A stretch of DNA of 64,000 nt from JANQPD01 sp963715655 (GTDB lineage Bacteria; Bacteroidota; Bacteroidia; Flavobacteriales; Schleiferiaceae). This document shows positions 43,132-51,744 of the stretch, piece by piece (the stretch's first letter is position 1; every line of letters begins with the position of its first letter). The position numbers and the translations under genes were made by a program. The notes under the pieces were generated by a model. The model was not told the DNA's origin. It searched no databases and saw only the letters and a list, made by a program, of their open reading frames with translations. The stretch is taken from positions 868,001 through 932,000 of the forward strand of contig OY970262.1 in NCBI GenBank assembly GCA_963715655.1, read 5' to 3'.

Positions 43132-43770
43132 TTACAGGCTTTGTTGCCAGCCAAAGGTGAGAAATAAATTGTCGTATTTCTTAAAATAGAAGGTGTGATT
43201 TAAATAGGCGTTATCACTGTTTAGCAAGGCACTGGTGCAACCATTTGGAGTATAAGAAAAAGGAGCAATGCGTATATTATTTTTAAAGCTTAACTTTTTA
43301 TTTCCGGTAATCTTCACCACACATTCCTTAATTCCCCACATAAAAAGTAAATGCTCTATATTATTTTGTGCTTCAATCACGGCAAGTTCTTCCTTTCTTA
43401 AAAATTTTGCGCTAATGCGTTCTATGTTTTTTCTAGGATGCTCAAGATCTACACCTACGTTTAAATTTTCACTAAAAGCTACGGCTGCATATCCAGTAGT
43501 GTGGCTAAAAGAAATATTCCAATTGTTTTTAAGATATGGCTTACCACTAGGTTCATAAAAAACTGCAGGGTTTGTACCTAAAAAGTGTTTCAAACAACAG
43601 CGTAAAGCTAAAAATTCACGCTTTTTTTCTTCATGATGTATGATAGCATATTTAGTTTGATCGGAGGTTTTCCAAACTATTTGATTTTCTAAGGCTTGCA
43701 GCGGCTCGCTAATTTGCCAGACTACTACATGTATATGGTTGTTAACTTTTATCTGTGTAAACAGTGGCAT
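43132..43770 (-). CDS. 4'-Phosphopantetheinyl transferase superfamily protein
   Basis: 212 residues. It transfers phosphopantetheine from CoA to a carrier protein. Motifs: FSHTTGYAAVAFS, the Mg-binding VGVDLEHPRKNIERI, and WGIKECVVKITG (WxxKE). Length fits the Sfp/Gsp-like class. Catalytic residues appear intact. First gene of the minus operon that ends with the thiamine genes; 53 bases separate it from the GGGP synthase gene. It is divergent from ahcY. Confidence 0.9.
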   Translation of the reverse strand: MPLFTQIKVNNHIHVVVWQISEPLQALENQIVWKTSDQTKYAIIHHEEKKREFLALRCCLKHFLGTNPAVFYEPSGKPYLKNNWNISFSHTTGYAAVAFSENLNVGVDLEHPRKNIERISAKFLRKEELAVIEAQNNIEHLLFMWGIKECVVKITGNKKLSFKNNIRIAPFSYTPNGCTSALLNSDNAYLNHTFYFKKYDNLFLTFGWQQSL

Positions 43771-43786
43771 AACTTATATTAAAACT

Positions 43787-43816
43787 TTTGATTCCGAGGC
43801 TCGTGCGGTATCTTTG
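43787..43816 (+). promoter_or_regulatory. Full Bacteroidota promoter of ahcY
   Basis: TTTG at 43787-43790, 18 bases, then TATCTTTG at 43809-43816, both exact matches. The ATG is at 43840, implying a leader of about 18 bases. Confidence 0.7.
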
Positions 43817-43839
43817 TAATTAAATCTTAAAAGAATTTT

Positions 43840-45156
43840 ATGAGTACAGCAGTGCAGCAATACATTCCGTACAAAGTTAAGGATATAGCTTTGGCTGATT
43901 ATGGAAGAAAAGAAATGGAACTAGCCGAGGCCGAAATGCCGGGCTTAATGGCGTTAAGAGAAGAGTATGGGGCAGAGCAACCCTTAAAGGGAGCACGTAT
44001 TGCGGGCTGTTTACACATGACTATTCAAACGGCCGTATTAATAGAAACGCTAACCGCGCTAGGTGCAGATGTTACTTGGTCTTCTTGCAATATTTTTTCA
44101 ACGCAAGATCATGCTGCCGCAGCAATTGCAGCCGCAGGTATTCCGGTTTACGCATGGAAAGGTTTAACCGAAGAAGAGTTTGATTGGTGTATTGAGCAAA
44201 CCTTGTTTTTTGGTGAAAAGCGTGAGCCGTTAAACATGATTTTAGATGATGGCGGTGATTTAACCAATTTGGTATTAGATCGTTATCCGGAAATGGCTAA
44301 AGGTATTAGAGGTCTTTCTGAAGAAACAACTACCGGAGTGCATCGCTTGTATGAGCGCATGAAAAAAGGTACATTACCTATGCCGGCTATCAACGTAAAT
44401 GATTCGGTTACCAAATCTAAGTTTGACAATAAATACGGTTGTAAAGAATCTGCAGTAGATGCTATACGTAGAGCTACCGATGTAATGATTGCCGGTAAAG
44501 TAGCCGTAGTGGGTGGTTATGGAGATGTTGGTAAGGGAACTGCTGCTTCTTTAAGAGGTGCCGGAGCTCGTGTAATTGTTACTGAAATTGACCCTATTTG
44601 TGCGTTGCAAGCTGCTATGGATGGATATGCGGTTAAGAAAATGGACAATGCCGTAAAAGAAGCTGATATTATTGTAACCGCCACCGGAAACAAAGATATT
44701 TTAGTAGGTCGTCATTTTGAGGCAATGAAAGACAAAGCGATTGTTTGTAACATTGGTCATTTTGACAATGAAATTGATGTGGCTTGGTTAAAAACAAATC
44801 ACGGTAGTACGCATGTAGAAATTAAACCACAAGTAGATAAATATACTATTAACGGAAAAGATATTATTCTTTTAGCAGAAGGTAGATTGGTAAATTTAGG
44901 CTGCGCTACGGGGCACCCAAGTTTTGTAATGAGTAACTCATTTACCAATCAGGTATTAGCGCAAATTGAACTTTGGAAGAATAGCGACAAGTATGACAAT
45001 GTTGTATTTACGTTACCAAAGCACTTAGATGAAAAAGTTGCGGAACTGCATCTTGCTAAAATTGGGGTTGAATTAGAAACTTTAAGTAAAGACCAAGCTG
45101 ATTACATTGGCGTAGAGCAAAAAGGGCCTTTTAAACCAGAATATTACAGATATTAA
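43840..45156 (+). CDS. ahcY: Adenosylhomocysteinase
   Basis: Splits S-adenosylhomocysteine into adenosine and homocysteine in the methyl cycle. 438 residues. Motifs: GARIAGCLHMTIQTAVLIETL, SSCNIFSTQDHAAAAIA, NVNDSVTKSKFDNKYGCKES, the NAD-binding GGYGDVGKGTAASL and the C-terminal GPFKPEYYRY that completes the neighbour's NAD site. Single gene with its own strong promoter and terminator. Confidence 0.98.
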   Translation: MSTAVQQYIPYKVKDIALADYGRKEMELAEAEMPGLMALREEYGAEQPLKGARIAGCLHMTIQTAVLIETLTALGADVTWSSCNIFSTQDHAAAAIAAAGIPVYAWKGLTEEEFDWCIEQTLFFGEKREPLNMILDDGGDLTNLVLDRYPEMAKGIRGLSEETTTGVHRLYERMKKGTLPMPAINVNDSVTKSKFDNKYGCKESAVDAIRRATDVMIAGKVAVVGGYGDVGKGTAASLRGAGARVIVTEIDPICALQAAMDGYAVKKMDNAVKEADIIVTATGNKDILVGRHFEAMKDKAIVCNIGHFDNEIDVAWLKTNHGSTHVEIKPQVDKYTINGKDIILLAEGRLVNLGCATGHPSFVMSNSFTNQVLAQIELWKNSDKYDNVVFTLPKHLDEKVAELHLAKIGVELETLSKDQADYIGVEQKGPFKPEYYRY

Positions 45157-45182
45157 TTTGTAGAAAAAGTTAGATAACTTAG

Positions 45183-45214
45183 CCGCCACGCAGACAATGT
45201 GTGGCGGTTTTTTT
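45183..45214 (+). terminator. Rho-independent terminator of ahcY
   Basis: Seven-bp GC-rich stem CCGCCAC (45183-45189) / GTGGCGG (45201-45207) followed by seven T, 26 bases past the ahcY stop. Confidence 0.88.
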
Positions 45215-45323
45215 GTTTTGGATTGATTAAAAGTATTACCTTTCACAAACTAGTAAATAGCCGTTTTTCAACACTTTATAGTTATTAAATACTTGTTAGT
45301 AGTCAATTAGAAGTTTCTTAAAT

Positions 45324-46412
45324 ATGGTTGCAAGTATGCATCTTTATGAGTTGATAGCCGATAACACCACAGATTTGGTGTGCCTGCATGATACCTCTAA
45401 TACAATACGCTACGCCACGCCAAGTGCAAAAACAATATTAGGGTACCATGCCAAAAATATAGTTGGCAGGAGATTAACAGATTATTTAAGCGAAGATTTT
45501 TTAACGGAAATGGATTTTGAAACGCTCAAGCGTTTTTTTGACAATCCCGGTGCACGTATTCGCTATCAAGTAAGGCACGCTGACGGAAGATTGCGTTGGC
45601 TTGAAACCACCTTTACAAGCATTAGTAAGCCACACATTAAAGAAGTAAATATTTTAAGTAGTACACGCGATATTACCGAAAGTGTGCACCTTACCGAAGA
45701 TTTAATGGAAGCTTTAAGCAACGAGCAGGAAATATCTGCTTTTAAAAGCAATTTATATTCAGTAGCCAGCCACGAGTTTAAAACACCCTTAGCTGTAATA
45801 CAAGCAAATATTGAAATGCTAAAGGTAAAGAGCAGTGAAAAGCTTTTAAAAATTGCGCTGGGTAGCATGGAAGAGGAAATTGACAAATTGAATAGCATGA
45901 TTGCCGATATGCTTCAATTAAAAAAACTGGCCACCAACGAAACGCCTTTTTTTCCTACTGATGTGGATATGGTGCAACTTTTAACAGAAATAATTGAGCA
46001 CGATGTAGCCAAAGCGTTTCCTGATATTAAGGTGAAATTAGATTTTGAGCCAAAGAATAATCCAATAATTATTACTGCAGATTACTCCTTAATACGATAT
46101 GTATTTGGCAATTTATTATCTAACGCTTGCAAATACAGCAACAAAAATTCAAGAGTGGTGGTTAAGCTTAAAAAGTTTGACGGCCATTTAACGGTGGGGG
46201 TAATAGATAAAGGAATAGGAATTCCTGAAAAAGAACAAGCTACCATATTTACATCATTTTTTAGAGCAAGCAATGCCGTAAATATTGCGGGTACAGGCGT
46301 AGGCCTCTCCATAGTTAAAGAGTTTGTAAAAAAACATGAAGGCACTATTACATTTATAAGCGAAGAAAAAAAAGGATCAACATTTACAGTAACATTACCA
46401 ACTAAACAGTAG
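45324..46412 (+). CDS. Cytoplasmic PAS-domain sensor histidine kinase
   Basis: 362 residues without transmembrane helices, so it senses an internal signal. PAS domain about 8-120 (ELIADNTTDLVCLHDTSNTIRYATPSAKTILGY in part, DGRLRWLETTFTSI, STRDITESV), HisKA dimerisation domain with phospho-His in VASHEFKTPLAVIQANIE (about 151), and a complete HATPase domain: NLLSNACKYSNKN (N box), VIDKGIGIPEKEQ (G1) and GTGVGLSIVKEF (G2). ATG at 45324 or 45336 could be the start. Four bases before its response regulator. Confidence 0.93.
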   Translation: MVASMHLYELIADNTTDLVCLHDTSNTIRYATPSAKTILGYHAKNIVGRRLTDYLSEDFLTEMDFETLKRFFDNPGARIRYQVRHADGRLRWLETTFTSISKPHIKEVNILSSTRDITESVHLTEDLMEALSNEQEISAFKSNLYSVASHEFKTPLAVIQANIEMLKVKSSEKLLKIALGSMEEEIDKLNSMIADMLQLKKLATNETPFFPTDVDMVQLLTEIIEHDVAKAFPDIKVKLDFEPKNNPIIITADYSLIRYVFGNLLSNACKYSNKNSRVVVKLKKFDGHLTVGVIDKGIGIPEKEQATIFTSFFRASNAVNIAGTGVGLSIVKEFVKKHEGTITFISEEKKGSTFTVTLPTKQ

Positions 46413-46416
46413 AAAC

Positions 46417-47157
46417 ATGAAAAAGAAAATTCTAATAGTAGAAGACAATGAGAAGTTATTAGCCTCCATGTGCACTTTACTAGAAGACCATTTTGAAGTT
46501 AGCGAAGCCAAAGACGGACGAGAAGGTATTGACAAGGCTAAGCTGCACAAACCTGATTTAATAATTAGCGATATTATGATGCCCGTAGCCAGCGGATATG
46601 ATTTGGTAGAAGAATTAAAAGAGAATGACAGAACCAAGCACATCCCTATTATTTTGCTTACCGCTTTGGGTGAAGATGAAAAAAAGATTGAGGGCTATAA
46701 TTATGGCGCTGACGATTACATTGTAAAGCCATTTAAGTTTGATGTGCTTTTATCAAGAATAAAAAATTTGCTACGCTCAAGAGAAAACTTACGTCAGATT
46801 TACGATAAATCTGCACCTATTGACCACGAGTTTGGCGTGAAAGACCCTATGCTTAGCCACATGGAGGCTTTGCTAGTAAACCACTTCAGATTTAGAAATT
46901 TCAGTATTCCGGAAATAGCTGAATTAATGAACATTACACCCTCTAAATTAGAGCGTGATATTAAAAAGCTTACCGGCATGACGCCCATAAAATATCTAAA
47001 CGACTTTAGATTAAATAAAGCGAAACACATGATTGAAACTACCGAGCGAAGTATTTTTGAGGTGAGCTACGCTTTAGGTTTTAAGAGTATGAGTTACTTC
47101 GGAAAAGCATATAAAGAAAAGTTTGGAATAGCACCATCTAAAACCAAAACTACTTAA
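46417..47157 (+). CDS. Response regulator with AraC-type DNA-binding domain
   Basis: 246 residues: receiver domain 1-120 (ILIVEDNEKL, phospho-Asp in LIISDIMMPVASG, Lys in DYIVKPFKF) and a C-terminal AraC-type double helix-turn-helix (about 140-246: FSIPEIAELMNITPSKLERDIKK and RSIFEVSYALGFKSMSYFGKAYKEKFG). The same domain pair ends Bacteroidota hybrid two-component proteins; here it is a separate protein cognate to the adjacent kinase. It starts 4 bases after the kinase and is followed 3 bases later by a second receiver. Confidence 0.94.
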   Translation: MKKKILIVEDNEKLLASMCTLLEDHFEVSEAKDGREGIDKAKLHKPDLIISDIMMPVASGYDLVEELKENDRTKHIPIILLTALGEDEKKIEGYNYGADDYIVKPFKFDVLLSRIKNLLRSRENLRQIYDKSAPIDHEFGVKDPMLSHMEALLVNHFRFRNFSIPEIAELMNITPSKLERDIKKLTGMTPIKYLNDFRLNKAKHMIETTERSIFEVSYALGFKSMSYFGKAYKEKFGIAPSKTKTT

Positions 47158-47160
47158 ACA

Positions 47161-47571
47161 ATGGCACTTACGCTAATGATTGTGGATAATGATCAAGTAA
47201 ACAGTTTTGTACTCAAAAACATCATAAAGAGAAATTATTCCGATGCAAAAATTGAAATGTTTGCCGATGGGGAACAAGCAATAAATCATTTAAATGAGTT
47301 GGAAGGTGAAGGAGCAGATTTTCCTGATGTGCTTTTGTTAGATTTATATATGCCGGTAATGGATGGGTTTACCTTCCTAGAATTATACAGCAACAAATAT
47401 TCTCATAAAAAAATGGTGATTTTTGCAATGAGTAATTCTTTAGGCAAAGAAGATCAACAAAGAGCCAATGATTTTCAGGTTGTTAAAGGCTTTATTACTA
47501 AGCCGTTAATGTATAACAATCTTCAATTTATTATTGAAACGCACGTAAATGGTAAATCACAAAATCTGTAA
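47161..47571 (+). CDS. Single-domain response regulator (receiver only)
   Basis: 136 residues, only a receiver domain: TLMIVDNDQVNSFVLKNI, phospho-Asp in VLLLDLYMPVMDG, Lys in GFITKPLMY. It has no output domain and could act as phosphate sink, phosphorelay step or protein-interaction switch for the kinase two genes upstream. Its 3' end overlaps a small minus-strand frame by 15 bases. Confidence 0.92.
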   Translation: MALTLMIVDNDQVNSFVLKNIIKRNYSDAKIEMFADGEQAINHLNELEGEGADFPDVLLLDLYMPVMDGFTFLELYSNKYSHKKMVIFAMSNSLGKEDQQRANDFQVVKGFITKPLMYNNLQFIIETHVNGKSQNL

Positions 47572-47652
47572 AAAAGCAGTAATTAAAATTAACCAAACAA
47601 GGCTGTAAGCTGCAATTTCCCCAAACGCTTTTAAAACTCTTAATTCATTCAT
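47557..47652 (-). CDS. Possible 31-residue single-span membrane protein
   Basis: ATG at 47652 opens a short frame with charged start (NELRVLKAFGE) and one hydrophobic helix (IAAYSLVWLILITAFLQIL), ending TGA at 47557. The clean charge-then-helix layout is typical of small bacterial membrane proteins. It overlaps the end of the receiver gene by 15 bases on the opposite strand. No promoter consensus is evident, so coding is uncertain. Confidence 0.35.
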   Translation of the reverse strand: MNELRVLKAFGEIAAYSLVWLILITAFLQIL

Positions 47653-47716
47653 TATATATCTGTTTTGAGTAATAACGTAGGAAAATTCCTAATGGTTTGG
47701 TCGAAACTATTTTTTT

Positions 47717-47744
47717 TTTGAAAGTTTACTAAGCCGTAATCTTG
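47717..47744 (+). promoter_or_regulatory. Promoter of dgt, close to the start codon
   Basis: TTTG at 47717-47720, 16 bases, TAATCTTG at 47737-47744 (one mismatch to TAnnTTTG), then four bases to the ATG. It predicts a leaderless or nearly leaderless mRNA. Confidence 0.45.
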
Positions 47745-47748
47745 CTAC

Positions 47749-49119
47749 ATGAAATGGACAAGTTGTTTTACCAATGAAAGATTTGGATTAGAAAATCAGG
47801 AAGTGAGCGTGCGCTCTGCTTTTGAGCGCGATTACGATAGAATAATTTTCTCTTCGGCCTTTAGACGTTTACAAGATAAAACGCAGGTTTTTCCCTTGCC
47901 GGAATCCATTTTTGTGCACAATCGGCTTACGCATTCTTTAGAAGTTACCAGCGTAGGACGATCTTTAGGAACCATGGTGGGCGAGTTTTTAGCCAATCAT
48001 ACGTTGGTAAAGCACGATGCCGTGGCGGTTGATTTTTACAACAACCAGTTAAAACATGTAATTTCTGCCGCTTGCCTAGCGCATGATTTAGGTAACCCTG
48101 CTTTTGGCCATAGCGGTGAAGAGGCTATCTCAAAATATTTTATTGATAAGCAAAAGGATACCACTTTTAAAAAACGTTTTTCGGCAGCTGAATGGGAAGA
48201 TTTAATACGTTTTGAAGGAAATGCAAATGCCTTGCGCATTCTTACAAATCAATTTAATGGTCGCTTAAAGGGCGGCTATAGGTTAACGTACACTACACTT
48301 GCCTCCATATTAAAATACCCTTGTGCTAGTAAGGCTACGGTAAAAGGCGGAGCTAAACATTTGAGTAAATATGGCTACTTTCAAAGTGAGCAACAAACAT
48401 TTAATACGCTTGCTCAAAAATTAGGCTTATTGCCGGATGTTAATAGTATTGGTGGGTTTTTCCGACATCCTTTTGTGTATTTGGTAGAAGCCGCTGATGA
48501 TATTTGCTATTCTATTATTGACTTTGAAGATGCACATAGGTTGGGTATTTTGAGCTATGCGGAAGTGGAAAAAATATTGTTGGAAGTAATTCAATTACGC
48601 CAAGGTGAGAATATGGATAGGATTGCGAAAAACCTAACACAGCTTAAAGCAGATCCTAATGAGGCTGTAGCTTACTTACGCGCAAAATCCATCAATTATT
48701 TAACAGAAAGTTGCGCATTAGCTTTTCAAGAAAATGCCGATAAAATATTGGCAGGCACGTTTGAAGGTTCTTTGATTAAACATTTTGCACCTTTAAAAGA
48801 GGTATTGGCTAATATTGGCTCCGTTTCAGTTGATAAAATTTACGGCTATCAAAGTGTACTTAAAATAGAATTGGCAGGTTTTAAAATTATGAGTGGTTTA
48901 GTGCAAGATTTTGTAGAAGCAGCACTTACAACAATAGATAACCGACAAGGGCGGCACAAGAAGATTTTAATGCTCTTGCCATATCAGCATCGTTTTAATG
49001 AGCAGGATAGTGATTACCAAAAGGTAATGTGTATTTTAGATCACATTTCGGCCATGACCGATAACTATGCTCTAGAAACTTACCGAAATTTACGCGGCAT
49101 TAGTATGCCCTCGTTTTAA
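47749..49119 (+). CDS. dgt: Deoxyguanosinetriphosphate triphosphohydrolase
   Basis: Hydrolyses dGTP (or other dNTPs) to the nucleoside and triphosphate, controlling dNTP pools. 456 residues. HD-domain metal ligands are in HNRLTHSLEVTSVGR and AACLAHDLGNPAFGHSGEEA; later family parts are FEGNANALRILTN and VYLVEAADDICYSIIDFEDA. Start is the ATG at 47749, four bases from a -7-like box. Ends at a shared convergent terminator. Confidence 0.95.
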   Translation: MKWTSCFTNERFGLENQEVSVRSAFERDYDRIIFSSAFRRLQDKTQVFPLPESIFVHNRLTHSLEVTSVGRSLGTMVGEFLANHTLVKHDAVAVDFYNNQLKHVISAACLAHDLGNPAFGHSGEEAISKYFIDKQKDTTFKKRFSAAEWEDLIRFEGNANALRILTNQFNGRLKGGYRLTYTTLASILKYPCASKATVKGGAKHLSKYGYFQSEQQTFNTLAQKLGLLPDVNSIGGFFRHPFVYLVEAADDICYSIIDFEDAHRLGILSYAEVEKILLEVIQLRQGENMDRIAKNLTQLKADPNEAVAYLRAKSINYLTESCALAFQENADKILAGTFEGSLIKHFAPLKEVLANIGSVSVDKIYGYQSVLKIELAGFKIMSGLVQDFVEAALTTIDNRQGRHKKILMLLPYQHRFNEQDSDYQKVMCILDHISAMTDNYALETYRNLRGISMPSF

Positions 49120-49124
49120 AAAAG

Positions 49125-49158
49125 AAAAGCCGCCTCACAAATTTGTGTGGCGGCTTTT
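49125..49158. terminator. Bidirectional terminator between dgt and the T9SS protein gene
   Basis: Stem AAAAGCCGCC (49125-49134) / GGCGGCTTTT (49149-49158) with the internal palindrome CACAAATTTGTG, A-run on one side and T-run on the other, so it works for both convergent genes. Confidence 0.9.
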
Positions 49159-49182
49159 TTAAAATTTAAACGCTTGCTTAAC

Positions 49183-51174
49183 TTATTCTACTACTAATTT
49201 ATTAGAGAAAACAGTATTAGCATTATACACTTTAATGGTATATAATCCTTTGCTTAAGCCAGTTAAATCTAAACTGTGCTTCTGGTTTCCGTTGCTTACA
49301 AAACTTTTGCTCATTATGGTTTTACCGGTAACATCGGTTAATTCCAACGTGTATTTTCCTCCTTCACTTAGCTCATAATTAACTTGCTCTTTAGCCGGAT
49401 TAGGGAAAAGCGTAAGCTGTTGAAAAGGATTTTCGTCTAGCCCGATAGTTGTAGCCTTAGTGATAACTCTAATCCACGGTGCATTAAAAGTTGTTGAATT
49501 TGAGAAGCCGGAAAACCAACGGCTATCACCTACATTATACATGGCTGCATGGCTGCCTAACGGTGAGGAAAAGCTTGCATCGTTGGCTAAGCGTATTTCG
49601 TTGGCATTGTTATTAGAAAACATATACACAGCAAAAAAGTATTGGTCTGCATCTAAAAGTATCGGATTTCCGGTTCCGTTAGTTAGGTCATATCGAATTA
49701 GGTTTCCTGAACTACCAGGAGCTACGGTAAATTGCTGAGACACTAATGCCGGTGCTCCAAAACCAGTAGTGAAAACAAAACCTGCCGTATCATACACTTC
49801 AAATTGAATATCGCCTCCATCTACCGTTAATGTGGAATAGCGTAATTCAAAGCCGGTAATACCAACTTTACCGTTGGCAGAATTTGGATTAGATAAATTT
49901 AATTGCACAGCCATTCCTCCACCATCAGAGCCTAATGCGTTGGTTCCAAAACTGTTGCTAAAAACACTGTAGTCATGGCTGTTACTTTCACCAGCTGCGT
50001 AACCTTTACTTGGTTCAGCAGTTACAAAAAAGTTAAAGCTATCGCGTGGAGCCGTGGTAGTAATTGAATCAGACTGTAAGGTGTACACTATGGTGTAGGC
50101 ATTAGCCACTGTTGGAGTCCAATTAGGTGTGAAAAAACTACTGAAATCTACCGTATCAGCATTAGCCATTGAGGCTACCGGAGGGCTAGAAATTAAGGTG
50201 TTTACCAGCGTATTGGTAGAATCGTAAATTTCAACCTTTAAGGTAACATTGGTTTGTGTTTGAGAACCGTGATTTAGAATGTTACTATCAAAATTTACAG
50301 GTACTACTTGATTTAAGGAAATATGCCCCTGCTTAGGATGCGGTGCACCACCTGGGTCAAAAATCATATCATGCACGGGAGCACTGCCTGATGAGGTAAA
50401 GCGTAATTCGTTTTTTGGTAAATCACGAATTTCGATATCATCCATCATCCAGTAATAAGAACCACGGTTATTACCATCATATATAAAAGCAATACGTACC
50501 AAGGCTTCATTACCAATTGATTGGGATAAGTTTACAGAAAGTTCGGCATTTCTTGGAATTGTAGTATTTGCAGAAAGATTTGGGTATAAGTTGATGGTGT
50601 CTTTATAGGTAACACCGCCATCTGTGCTCACAGCTAATAAAAAATCTGAGTCTAACCTTCTTACTGAGGCATTAAATTTAATTTCCACAAATGGATGCCC
50701 CGTTAAATCTATTGTATCCGTAATTAATATACCAACGTGAGGAGCAGGAGCGATGCCCATTCCAGCGTTTGCTGAAATACCTCCATCATCTAAATAGTCG
50801 CCATCAAAAATTACATAACCATTGCTGGCGGTAATAGATTGCAAGGGCGTACCAGCACCCGCTGATCCACCTCTAGAACCTGTGGTGTTATCTGGTAATG
50901 TTGTTGTTCCGCGATATTCCCAACTACCGTTTGGTAACAATATACCTCCCGAAGTTTTGCAGAAATTCTCCCAATTTGCCGGAATACCATTTGCAAAATC
51001 TTGCGACCATAGAACGGCTTCAGAACCATTAGAACCTGAATTCTTTTGAATGTATGCGATTTTCAAATCATCCGCAGTTTCAACCGTTGGACCTTCGGTT
51101 TTTAGAGAAGTGCCCATTTGTGCTTTTATTAATAAGCTAGAGCATACTAAGAGGGTAAGTAATAGTTTTTTCAT
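49183..51174 (-). CDS. Type IX secretion substrate with C-terminal sorting domain
   Basis: 663 residues. Signal peptide KKLLLTLLVCSSLLIKAQ, then a jelly-roll-like carbohydrate/adhesion domain (about 55-255: VLWSQDFANGIPANWENF, GSYYWMMDDIEIRDL), an Ig-like middle part, and a C-terminal T9SS type A sorting domain (about 590-663: LTLFPNPAKEQVNYELSEGG, LSKGLYTIKVYNANT, FSNKLVVE). It is exported through the PorSS/T9SS and attached at the cell surface. It connects with the gliding genes of the window, which share that secretion system. The exact ligand or enzyme activity is unknown. Confidence 0.88.
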   Translation of the reverse strand: MKKLLLTLLVCSSLLIKAQMGTSLKTEGPTVETADDLKIAYIQKNSGSNGSEAVLWSQDFANGIPANWENFCKTSGGILLPNGSWEYRGTTTLPDNTTGSRGGSAGAGTPLQSITASNGYVIFDGDYLDDGGISANAGMGIAPAPHVGILITDTIDLTGHPFVEIKFNASVRRLDSDFLLAVSTDGGVTYKDTINLYPNLSANTTIPRNAELSVNLSQSIGNEALVRIAFIYDGNNRGSYYWMMDDIEIRDLPKNELRFTSSGSAPVHDMIFDPGGAPHPKQGHISLNQVVPVNFDSNILNHGSQTQTNVTLKVEIYDSTNTLVNTLISSPPVASMANADTVDFSSFFTPNWTPTVANAYTIVYTLQSDSITTTAPRDSFNFFVTAEPSKGYAAGESNSHDYSVFSNSFGTNALGSDGGGMAVQLNLSNPNSANGKVGITGFELRYSTLTVDGGDIQFEVYDTAGFVFTTGFGAPALVSQQFTVAPGSSGNLIRYDLTNGTGNPILLDADQYFFAVYMFSNNNANEIRLANDASFSSPLGSHAAMYNVGDSRWFSGFSNSTTFNAPWIRVITKATTIGLDENPFQQLTLFPNPAKEQVNYELSEGGKYTLELTDVTGKTIMSKSFVSNGNQKHSLDLTGLSKGLYTIKVYNANTVFSNKLVVE

Positions 51175-51244
51175 ATCAATTATTTGTTTTAAAAAGAATA
51201 TAAATGTAAGTAAAAGATAACCTGAAAAAACAAGGGCGTAAATA

Positions 51245-51727
51245 TTACTGATTCAGTGATTTAGCGCTTTCTATTACTTTGTTGCCTAGGTTTTTTTTGT
51301 AGGTTATTATATTGTGTTGCACCTCTTTGCTATGCACCCCTATTATTTGCGCAGCTAATATGCCGGCATTTTTAGCGCCATCTAGTGCAACGGTAGCCAC
51401 GGGAACCCCCGCAGGCATTTGCAAAATACTTAAAATTGAATCCCAGCCATCAATAGAATTACGCGATTTTACGGGAACACCAATTACGGGTAGCGGACTT
51501 AAAGAGGCCACCATGCCCGGTAAGTGCGCAGCACCACCAGCTCCGGCAATAATTACTGATATACCTCTTGTGTGCGCATTTTTAGCGTAGTCAAACATTT
51601 TTTCTGGAGTTCGGTGGGCCGATACGATATCAACTTCATACGCAACTTTCAATTCATCTAATACTTCTGCGGCTAACTGCATAATTAGCATATCTGAAGT
51701 TGAGCCCATAATTATTCCTACTTTCAT
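51245..51727 (-). CDS. purE: N5-carboxyaminoimidazole ribonucleotide mutase
   Basis: Rearranges N5-CAIR to CAIR in purine synthesis. 160 residues of PurE class I. GSTSDMLIMQLAAEVLDEL, the active-site His in SAHRTPEKMFDYA, and AGAGGAAHLPGMVASLSPLPVIGVPV are present. 17 bases after purK, with which it forms a two-enzyme step. Confidence 0.97.
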   Translation of the reverse strand: MKVGIIMGSTSDMLIMQLAAEVLDELKVAYEVDIVSAHRTPEKMFDYAKNAHTRGISVIIAGAGGAAHLPGMVASLSPLPVIGVPVKSRNSIDGWDSILSILQMPAGVPVATVALDGAKNAGILAAQIIGVHSKEVQHNIITYKKNLGNKVIESAKSLNQ

Positions 51728-51744
51728 GTATTTGTGTTTTATAA

